Assembly: GCA_025618425.1 (NCBI GenBank)
Contig: CM046850.1
Coordinates: forward strand, 32,004,666-32,068,665
From: Heliocidaris tuberculata
Lineage: Eukaryota > Echinodermata > Echinoidea > Camarodonta > Echinometridae
Direction of reading: 5' to 3'
Length of the DNA stretch: 64,000 bases
The position numbers and the translations under genes are program-made. Every line of letters starts with the position of its first letter. Within the stretch, counting starts at the first letter, position 1. The notes beneath the pieces are model-generated. The model was not told the origin of the DNA. It saw only the letters and a list, made by a program, of their open reading frames with translations, and did no database searches. Below are positions 55,601-64,000 of the stretch, piece after piece.

Positions 55601-57570
55601 TGTGCCGGTCCTTCAAATGCACTGTAGACACGTGAAGCTACACACACTTCAAAAATAATGTCATTTCCATGGCAACAATGAGAAGAAAGCAGAATATTGT
55701 GATGTGCAGAATATAACTTTGGAAATAATATCGCGTATTTAATGAAAGTTCAGAACTCCCGTTCAGTAAACGTATACAACGCAACCAATTTTGTCGGTCC
55801 TTCAAATGCACGGTAGACACGTGAAGCTACACATACTTTAAAAATAATTTCATTTCCATGGCAACAATGAGAAGAGAGTGGGAAATTGTGATGTGCAGAA
55901 GATGTATTTAAATAAAATATCACGTAAGTAATGAAAGTTCAGAACTCCCGTTCACTAGAAGCGTATACAACGCAACCAACTGTGCCGGTCCTTCAAATGC
56001 ACTGTAGACACGTGAAGCTACACACACTTCAAAAATAATGTCATTTCCATGGCAACAATGAGAAGAAAGCAGAATATTGTGATGTGCAGAATATAACTTT
56101 GGAAATAATATCGCGTATTTAATGAAAGTTCAGAACTCCCGTTCAGTAAACGTATACAACGCAACCAATTTTGTCGGTCCTTCAAATGCACGGTAGACAC
56201 GTGAAGCTACACATACTTTAAAAATAATTTCATTTCCATGGCAACAATGAGAAGAGAGTGGGAAATTGTGATGTGCAGAAGATGTATTTAAATAAAATAT
56301 CACGTAAGTAATGAAAGTTCAGAACTCCCGTTCACTAGAAGCGTATACAACGCAACCAACTGTGCCGGTCCTTCAAATGCACTGTAGACACGTGAAGCTA
56401 CACACACTTCAAAAATAATGTCATTTCCATGGCAACAATGAGAAGAAAGCAGAATATTGTGATGTGCAGAATATAACTTTGGAAATAATATCGCGTATTT
56501 AATGAAAGTTCAGAACTCCCGTTCAGTAAACGTATACAACGCAACCAATTTTGTCGGTCCTTCAAATGCACGGTAGACACGTGAAGCTACACATACTTTA
56601 AAATAATTTCATTTTTATGGCAAACATGAGAAGAAAGCAGAAAATTGTTATGTGCAGAATATAACTTTGGAAATAATATCACGCATATGTAATGAAAGTT
56701 CAGAACTCCGGTTTAGTAAAAACGTATACAACACAACCAATTGTGTCGGTTCTTCAAATGCACTGTAGACACGTGAAGCCAAACACACTTAAAAAATAAT
56801 GTCATTTCCATGGCAACAATGAGAAGAGAGTGGGAAATTGTGATGTGCAGAAGATGTATTTAAATAAAATATCACGTAAGTAATGAAAGTTCAGAACTCC
56901 CGTTCACTAGAAGCGTATACAACGCAACCAATTGTGCCGGTCCTTCAAATGCACTGTAGACACGTGAAGCTACACACACTTCAAAAATAATGTCATTTCC
57001 ATGGCAACAATGAGAAGAAAGCAGAATATTGTGATGTGCAGAATATAACTTTGGAAATAATATCGCGTATTTAATGAAAGTTCAGAACTCCCGTTCAGTA
57101 AACGTATACAACGCAACCAATTTTGTCGGTCCTTCAAATGCACGGTAGACACGTGAAGCTACACATACTTTAAAAATAATTTCATTTCCATGGCAACAAT
57201 GAGAAGAGAGTGGGAAATTGTGATGTGCAGAAGATGTATTTAAATAAAATATCACGTAAGTAATGAAAGTTCAGAACTCCCGTTCACTAGAAGCGTATAC
57301 AACGCAACCAATTGTGCCGGTCCTTCAAATGCACTGTAGACACGTGAAGCTACACACACTTCAAAAATAATGTCATTTCCATGGCAACAATGAGAAGAAA
57401 GCAGAATATTGTGATGTGCAGAATATAACTTTGGAAATAATATCGCGTATGTAATGAAAGTTCAGTACGTTCTTTTGCCCGAAGCGCATGTAGCGCATCC
57501 AAATGTGCTGGCCCCTCAAGGGCTTTACACACACTTTAAAATAATTTAATTGCCAGGACAACATTAAAAA
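52680..57570 (-). repeat. ~190-bp satellite in higher-order (ABC trimer / AB dimer) organisation
   Basis: About 26 monomers. Type A ('gttcactagaagcg') begins at 52883, 53453, 54025, 54598, 55172, 55553, 55933, 56313, 56885 and 57265, so spacings are 570-574 (three monomers) or 380-381 (two). Types B ('gttcagtaaacg') and C ('gtttagtaaaaacg') follow. In dimers the second monomer begins as B and ends as C. Copies of the same type are almost identical while A, B and C differ clearly, and the outermost monomers (before 52883, after 57455) are much more diverged. Every monomer carries a 'gacacgtgaag' E-box (CACGTG), once mutated, and most a 'ccatggcaac' (RFX X-box half). The identical 60-residue minus-strand frames are artefacts of the repeat. 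Confidence 0.95.
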
Positions 57571-58330
57571 AAAAAAAGAAAACAAGAAATATGTTTCGGA
57601 AAATGTATAAATGTATAATGGGAAAATGGAAAACCAAAATCTTTTCTCCTAAGCGCAAATTCAATTTCAGTTCGAATGTTTGCAATATTCATGATTACAT
57701 TTACTGTTAATAATATAATTATGATTATTAATATTCATATTTCTGTTAATACCATTAATAGTTTATTCAAAATTCCTTGGATGATCAAGGAAGGATGTCT
57801 GATAAAAGGATAATTATGATAGTGTCTACATGGCCCTCGCAATCAAATAGAGAATTTGTATCGACATATAGAACTCAAGAGGGCGCTATTCCAGTAAAGG
57901 AAATTAAGAGAAGTGTGTGTTCATAAGGTCCAAAACGACGGACACGCACGAAACACGTACACACCGCATTTGAAGGACCGAAAAAACAATCGAAAAATTT
58001 TACAATTTAGCAAATGATTTTTTAAAAAGATATTAGCTACAAAGTAATGTTCTGGGCTTAATTTTAAGATTCAGCAGGCAAAATGATTTCTTTTACGTTT
58101 TAAGTAGGATAATTATGCGAAAATATGATTTGAAATTGAAGCACCGGCTTTCGGTCCTTCAATTTCCAACTGTCCCTCAATTGCTGTGTGTGAACATGAC
58201 CTGGTACCCATAATGCACGAAGGGTACATGCACACACACACCCACACACACACGCCCGCCCCCACACTCCCCACACAATAATAATGATAATGATATGATG
58301 ATGATGATGATAATAATAATAATAATAATG

Positions 58331-58361
<31 letters not shown>

Positions 58362-60549
58362 TAATAATAAATAATAATAATAATAAAAGAATATGTTTTT
58401 GAAGCTGTATTAGAATTTGATGAACATGAATTTTGTACACAGTTTCAAAATGCAAGTTTATGTAAACCAGGGAAATTTCCCTGTGTAAACCCTGCCAATT
58501 AAAAAAGTAGGCCTACAGTGCACATTGTAATTTCAATTGATTTCAGTGTAAAGTATGCAATATGTGAGCTGAAAGGAAGACTACATTAAACAAACTTGCC
58601 TTTTGATACCAGTTTCATTGTCATAGCCATACTTAGTAAACAAGAAACTAGAATCTGCTCGAAATTTGGTGACGTCACAATAACAAATGGATGCGTCACT
58701 AAACATGCTAAAGGGTCGTGAACTGAAAACTCGGTCACCAAACTGGCAGACGACGTTCGGGAATGCACGACCGCATTCGATATGCCTGATTCATTGCCTA
58801 ATTTGGGCCAAAATTATAATCTAAATCATTGGAAAAAAACCCGCCTTTTATGATCGTAATAAAACAGAATTTACTTCCATTTTGGGAATTAATTTTAAAT
58901 CTAAGTATGAATCGATAAAGATCCCAGTATCGTATATCTTTCCGTCATTAAACTGCTTCCTTACATCCTTCGTAAAATTTGCGAAGATAATTGTAGACCT
59001 ACGTTTTCTATTTACGTTTTTATAGTTTCAGCATCCGGTTTTGTCATTCAGTAAACATTAGGTGCGGTCTCTTTTCAGAAATGAAATGGATTTCATTATT
59101 TATCATTAAAATCAATATCTTCCAATTCATTTCATTAGATACATGTTCTACCTTCAAGTAAAGTGTATGATTCTGTTAAAAAAGAAAAAAAAAAAAAGGA
59201 ACGTATGCTCGTTTATTCCTTTCAATTACGAGATGGATTTAATATTCATTTCATTGATAAATCTCCAAACATCCCAGTATTGCATATATTTTTGGTACCT
59301 AAACTGCAATGTATGCGAGGATGCTTACAAGCTTACACTTCACGAATCAACCTTTTCATAGTTCATTTTGGTCAACCAGCAGGCCTACTTTCAATGGCCA
59401 GACTGACCGGTATATGAAAGCTTACTAAAATGTGGGTAGACTTGGTTTTAATTACTAATTTATCATGTTTATGGAGCGCCAATTTTCCGCTTTATTTAAC
59501 GTCATGTAAAGTTTTGGTAAGCCCTCAAAAACCGTTCGTCAGATTTCTTCAATTTTTGTTGATAAATAGCAAGATACTAGCAATACTAAGACACTGTAAA
59601 GATTTCGCCTCCTAAAGTTTAATATTAAACAAATAAGAGGCAAAAACTAATTGATGTGCCGGGACAGGCACGTAAAATCCCAACAAAGGCATCATGTGCT
59701 ATACACTGTAAACACACGTGTAAAACCAATAATGAGTAGCTACACACAGTGCACACGCGCTGTCTCCATGCGAAGCCCCAAGATTGCTGTGCGGGGAGCC
59801 GTCGGGGTGGAAGGGTCCTAGCATATGGCAGTGATCAAGCATTCCTTACTGATATTTACACTGAAATTCACCAGAATCATAGATGAAATACCAAATGATC
59901 TCTTACAGAAATCTTTTGATACAAGGAGAACAACATGAGACTATATTTAACATGTTTCTTTCCAATTACCTTTTTGCTACCAATACTGTACATGAGCTTT
60001 AATGTCATCATGAAATTTATATTTCAGTCTCATTTCATGGCAAAATTACGGTTATTTGTAAGGGAATTCAGAGGGATGCCCTCACGGACGTAAACATGCA
60101 AAATTTCTTTTCAACTGGGGGGGGGGGGGATGACCATTCATGGAGAACAAAGCCATCCCCCCTAGTGAAAAGAAGGAATGCACGGATCTACGCCAATGGA
60201 TGCCCTTGATCATGGATACTCCATATTACTCCCACCATCCATGACTTTCCTTCAAAAAGTTCTAATTTAACACATAAACGAAGTATAATCATAAACATCA
60301 ACATGATCAAGGCAGTCGATTGCATGGTTTTTACCTCAGGAAAAATAGAAGGGGCGATCATCCTCTATCATCTGTTAATCATGCCCTCCTCCCCCCGGAG
60401 AAAAAGGAAAGAACATCAGAGATTTATGAGACATACGTGCATAAAGCTTCCCGATAATGTGAGAACCTTTTTTTTTCCTTTTTTCGCTTTTCAGAGATTC
60501 ATATAAGACCTGTGCCGTCTCAAAATTACTTGCTTGCACACCGTCCCTG
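57571..60549. other. Mostly unrecognised AT-rich sequence
   Basis: A diverged, inverted relative of the satellite motif ('gcatttgaaggaccgaaaa' near 57965-57983, and 'ttcggtccttcaatttcc' near 58150). An AAT/ATG microsatellite (58270-58387) and a CA/CCC tract (58230-58275). A TGACGTCA near 58670. A G-run at 60118-60129. No ORF shows a recognisable domain or conserved splice structure. Confidence 0.5.
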
Positions 60550-61368
60550 CCAGGGGCGTATCCAGGTATTCTAGCGCCAGGAGCAAACTATCAAATCTGT
60601 GCCCCCCGCCCCCCAGCCCAAACTCAGATTAATGAGCGTTCTTAATTTTAGAAATGATGGCACTACGTAAAAGTGAGTTTGAATGCACATAACCGGGGTT
60701 GTTAGCCCAAATTTGATGAATTATTGTATAAGCGAGGGAGGAACGCGACGTACCGAACGGCAGATTTTTTTCCTTTCTCACCCCTCAATTAAAATTTCTT
60801 ATGTATTTTACCCTTAGAAAATAAAATCCAAGGGAATGCAGCGACCTAGCAATAGATTTTTATTATTATTATTATTATTTTTTTTTTTTTTTTTTTGGGG
60901 GGGGGGACAAAATGAATGACAACCCTGAAGAAATTGAGGAATTTGCAAGGCAATTTTATGATTTCTTTCGAATGTTCTATAGATCTACTTTGAAAGTGCT
61001 TTTTATGCATATCTCAAGCTCAAAATTTAATAATCTCCTGCCTTATGCGGTGGGGGGGGGGGGGGGGCAAAGCACCTATAGTCAATTAATGGTTAACACT
61101 TTAAAAACGCTATTGGGGGCGCGAAATAGCTAGATCCTGAACATAATTATGTGAGGGAGCAAAGCTTTAGAAAATTTTCGCTCTCCAAACCCTATAAAAA
61201 CACCATTTCTTACGCATTTTGTCCTTGACTGGGGCTCAAATAACCCTCAAAGACCATACATTTTCTTGTATTTCTCCCACTTTTCTTTCTCTCTTTTGCG
61301 TTTTTTGCGCCCTCTTCAAGTGCCGCCCGGGGCAAGTGCCCCTCTGCCCCCGGTAGATACGCCTCTGG
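60550..61368. mobile_element. 819-bp hAT-like element
   Basis: Left end CCAGGGGCGTATCCAGG, right end CGGTAGATACGCCTCTGG, complementary at most positions. Flanks CGTCCCTG (60542-60549) and ACTCCCTG (61369-61376) agree at 6 of 8. It contains several G/C runs and 'gaaagtgctttttatgcat'; no transposase. Confidence 0.65.
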
Positions 61369-61785
61369 ACTCCCTGCCCAAATATGACTCAGCTGTATTA
61401 TATCATAAACATGAATAATTCCTCAACAATTATTTTTTCTCAAAACTTAGACCTACTTTCAAGGATTTAGCACGTTTTGAAACAGAAGTCTTCATATTCG
61501 TAATCATGGTACTCACATCTGCCAGAGTCAGTGAACTTAACTTTGCGACTAGTCTAATGAACTGGCAGTGCACTGATTCGTATAAGATTCCACACATGAA
61601 ATCCGGCGTCCCGCCGTGCGCGCGAAAGTACTAATTCCCATTTTCCAACGTTGAGTTATCATTTTTATCATAGACACGCCGCACGAATAAACGTTCCGAC
61701 GCGCGAATCATTTTACATGATATTTAAATCCATTATCGTCTGCGAGTGATGACGAACGATGGCTAACGATCTATCCTCATAATTC

Positions 61786-61909
61786 ATGGTAATATACGAC
61801 CGTCTGGAAAATATCACTAGTGACAAACCCTTCGCCTTTAGCAAGCCCAAACAACTTACATACCTTGCGTCAGGAGGGATAGGATCACTCATCCGTGTAC
61901 ATGGTGTAG
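61786..61909 (+). CDS. Possible exon, unrecognised protein
   Basis: ATG at 61786 opens a frame MVIYDRLENITSDKPFAFSK then PKQLTYLASGGIGSLIRVHG, running to a strong donor (GTAG|GTAAGT, donor at 61910). The composition is normal for protein, unlike the repeat-derived frames elsewhere, and the region around it shows no repeats. No domain is recognised and no partner exon is found, so a first or internal exon is possible but unproven. Confidence 0.25.
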
Positions 61910-62111
61910 GTAAGTGTGCAATATGTTTTTTTCATCATAATTCTCCGCATGCCATATCACAATGGGAAAGCAAATATTTGTCACGTCTGCATGATTTCAG
62001 TGTTTGCCCAAGATGTGAACGATTTATCAAGATAGATGTAACCTGATGTTCATTAATTTTTCAGTCAAAGATTTTTTTTTTTATTGATTCAATTTCGATT
62101 TATTTTATGCT

Positions 62112-62177
62112 TAATGCCATCCAGAATTATATTTATATATATATATATTATATATATATATACATGTATTATATATA
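62112..62177. repeat. (TA)n microsatellite
   Basis: Two TA tracts separated by short interruptions. Confidence 0.9.
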
Positions 62178-62288
62178 GGATACCTGTATGGCGATCGCAT
62201 TAGGTAGATCAGACCAAATGTCAAGAAGAGTAATGCTTTCAAATAGATTATGTTCATTCTATGATTATTTCTGTAAAATGTGGCCGGG

Positions 62289-62516
62289 ACCAAAAAGGGG
62301 CCCCCGAAATGCTGAGCACCTTTTTTTTTTTTTTCTTCTTCTTTTTTTTTCGCTTGTCAGAGATTTTTTGAGTGAAAAAGGGGTCCAAAAATGCTGAGGA
62401 CCTCTTTTTTTTTTCTTTTTTTTTGCTTTTCAGAGTTTTTTTGAGTGAAAAAGGGGCCCAGAAAATCTTGTAAAGATTGAACCCTCTCCCTCAAGAAATC
62501 CTGGATCCGCCACTGC
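62289..62516 (+). mobile_element. TE end with ~75-bp tandem repeats
   Basis: Three related units ('aaaaaggggncc..aaatgctgag' then T-run and 'gcttgtcagagattttttgagtg'). It ends in 'tcctggatccgccactg', which reads CAGTGGCGGATCCAGGA in reverse, a TIR style like the CAG-starting elements above. The left end is not found, so only the right portion is claimed. Confidence 0.45.
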
Positions 62517-62944
62517 CCATATCTGTTATGTATTTACTTTTGATAACATGTTACTGTAGCTACTATAGAAAGTTGAGGGAACATACTGAATTGTCATAAC
62601 AGAAAGCCGGAAGAGGAAGAGCGCAATATCATTGTTCCGCCATTGGGCTCTAGGTGAAGGTTTCCTAGGCATGCCTTAATAACTGCAGAGGAAATGCGGT
62701 ACGGGAGCATTGGGAACCGGGAGGGGATATAGGGGTTGGTGGTATGATCCTGGTGGGATAAACCTGGGGTTTTAAAGTGCGACCAGTAACTCCCTGCACT
62801 GGTAGATGAGGGTGGCAAGATGTGCTTGTCCCCCTTTTGGCCAAAAAGGCACACGAAAAGCACCTGAAAATGTGATAATCTTTTTTGCTTGTCATTAAAA
62901 GAATTGAATCGTGCCCTCTTCTGGTATAGGGTAGATTGTATTAT

Positions 62945-63240
62945 AGAGCTACCACGATCTAGTAGATTAGTCACCAGCCAGACTAAGATCCATGGAAGTG
63001 CAGGTTCGAATCCCTGCCAAGGCATTATTTTGGCCCGGCTTATTTCATCATGATCTACAGTTTGCCGGTCTATGTTATCCAGGAGAGTTTAGGGACCAGA
63101 GGTTCTGAGAACTGAAGTGTGGCGACCCTATTAATGTCTTATGGAGTAATCAAAATGGAGTTGATATGATGCCTGAGTTGTTTGTGTGTTTGAATGTCAC
63201 GATCGTTTGAGGCCTAACAACCAACTGATGTGTAAATTTA
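62945..63240 (+). mobile_element. Probable tRNA-derived repeat (SINE-like)
   Basis: B box AGGTTCGAATC at 63002-63012 with a paired T-stem (GCAGG/CCTGC), preceded by 'gactaagatccatgg', like the anticodon arm and variable region of Leu-type tRNAs, and an A-box-like TAGTAGATTAG at 62960-62970. The acceptor arm does not close, so it is not a working tRNA gene. Body and tail are not defined. Confidence 0.4.
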
Positions 63241-63702
63241 GATTTTTATGAAGACCATTCGTTTGCTTTTATGAGCATGATGCCTTGTCAATCTTGGTCT
63301 GAAACAATTCTTCACCTTGTGATTCTTTTTTATTTTTTAATTTTAAAATTTTAATTTTTATCAATTTTATTTATCTATTTAAAAAAATTATTATTATTTT
63401 TTTTTTGAAGGGGGCTGTGAAGAACATTTCAGAAAGGCCTGTTTCTTCATAACGGTTTATGATTCTTCCTGTAAAGATGTATGGCTGATGAGTTTTCCAT
63501 CTTAATGGCACTAGCTTGCTTGTACAAAATGAATGCCATCCATTATCATGATGTCTCCTTCTCTTATACTCTTTTATGACGGGTAAACAACTCATTAAGG
63601 AAGACGTCTGACCTTTATAACTGTAGCCAGGACATAAGTTTGCCACAATGCACGTTGATTGGTTGATCTTTCTATATGATAAGACACAAGAAAAGTCTAA
63701 GA
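63241..63702. other. Unrecognised sequence
   Basis: AT-rich, with T- and A-runs at 63326-63410. A minus-strand frame at 63371-63646 has ordinary protein composition but no recognisable domain and no supporting splice sites, so I do not call it a gene. Confidence 0.3.
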
Positions 63703-63708
63703 GGGAGG

Positions 63709-63745
<37 letters not shown>

Positions 63746-63770
63746 CGAGAGGAGAAGGGGGGGGGGGGTG
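63703..63770. repeat. (GA)n and G-run
   Basis: GAGAGAGA purine tract ending in a G10 run, similar to the tracts at 30978 and 48236. Confidence 0.9.
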
Positions 63771-64000
63771 AGTGTATGAAAGAGACAACGAGCGGCGCGC
63801 GGGGCCGGGGGTAATCATAACCAATTCGAGAATGTAAGAAATTAACACATAAAAATAAAAGGAAGTAAAAAGGAAACTTTAAATCTTGTGTAAATTTAAC
63901 AGATTAATATTGTCAAAAGGTTTAAAGGTGACGAAATTGTCACATGAAATTCACAAAGGATTAATCTACAAAAAAAAAATTCTTATAAAAAAAAGCAAAA

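Noticed and set aside
52680..57570. Repeated identical 60-residue minus-strand proteins
   Set aside because: They are one frame of satellite monomers, appearing at the monomer period and broken in every C-type monomer.
52680..57570. CENP-B box in the satellite
   Set aside because: The TTCGnnnnAnnCGGG consensus was compared with both strands around 'cccgttca' and does not fit.
52680..57570. CRISPR array
   Set aside because: Units are contiguous ~190-bp monomers without unique spacers, in a eukaryotic context.
60303..60506. 67-codon open frame
   Set aside because: No domain, no splice signals, and it ends in a T-rich tract.
62594..63025. 143-codon minus-strand frame
   Set aside because: It overlaps a tRNA-like repeat and has no recognisable domain.

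Overview
The window is eukaryotic nuclear DNA: a two-exon gene with canonical GTAAGT/AG introns, many simple repeats, non-LTR retrotransposon fragments, TIR transposons with target-site duplications (TSDs), tRNA-derived repeats and a higher-order satellite. The repeat style (poly-G tracts, 'gcgagcgagcgaagcgagc' motifs, '(G)GGCACTTATCAGAAG' minisatellites, a stray histone H4 copy) and the P-loop/sulfotransferase-like gene pair suggest a marine invertebrate deuterostome, most likely an echinoderm such as a sea urchin. That assignment is inference. Very little of the window looks like living gene.

Layout. (1) 1-5.1 kb: a tandem pair of two-exon P-loop/sulfotransferase-fold genes. The second (3714-5096) is intact, 305 aa. 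The first (136-1380) carries a 2-bp frameshift in exon 1. Central exon 2 of the pair looks gene-converted. A tRNA-derived SINE and a degenerate foldback lie between them. (2) 5.6-9.5 kb: a decayed L1-like ORF2 C-terminus, a 1.5-kb foldback with ~600-bp arms, and a histone H4 pseudogene split by a 404-bp MITE with a perfect 8-bp TSD. (3) 12.2-21.6 kb: a macrosatellite of ~2.1-kb units. Each unit carries a tRNA-Gly-like sequence with Pol III boxes and a T-run, GCGCGC-rich blocks, palindromic TGACGTCA sites (14 in all) and terminal hairpins, some amplified as 57-bp tandem arrays. (4) 21.7-23.6 kb: a 5'-truncated L1-like element on the minus strand, with two visible frame breaks. (5) 24-31 kb: TE patchwork, including a 2.2-kb TIR element with GCCTTGG subterminal arrays, a CGACAATTGCTCC minisatellite, a LINE C-terminus and a Tc1/mariner-type remnant. 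(6) 31.2-52.6 kb: a ~5.2-kb segment duplicated in tandem about three times, then interrupted by nested transposons. Most of these have CAGGGGCGTCG-type TIRs and 8-bp TSDs (hAT-like). For one, the empty site is preserved in a paralogous copy inside the window. (7) 52.7-57.6 kb: 26 satellite monomers of ~190 bp in ABC trimers and A-B/C dimers, with diverged edges. (8) 57.6-64 kb: mostly unrecognised sequence with one 819-bp hAT-like element, one possible exon and a tRNA-like repeat.

There is no operon logic here. The genes do not cooperate. The biology is that of a heterochromatin-like or rapidly turning-over region, where tandem duplication, gene conversion, transposon nesting and palindrome formation can be read directly.
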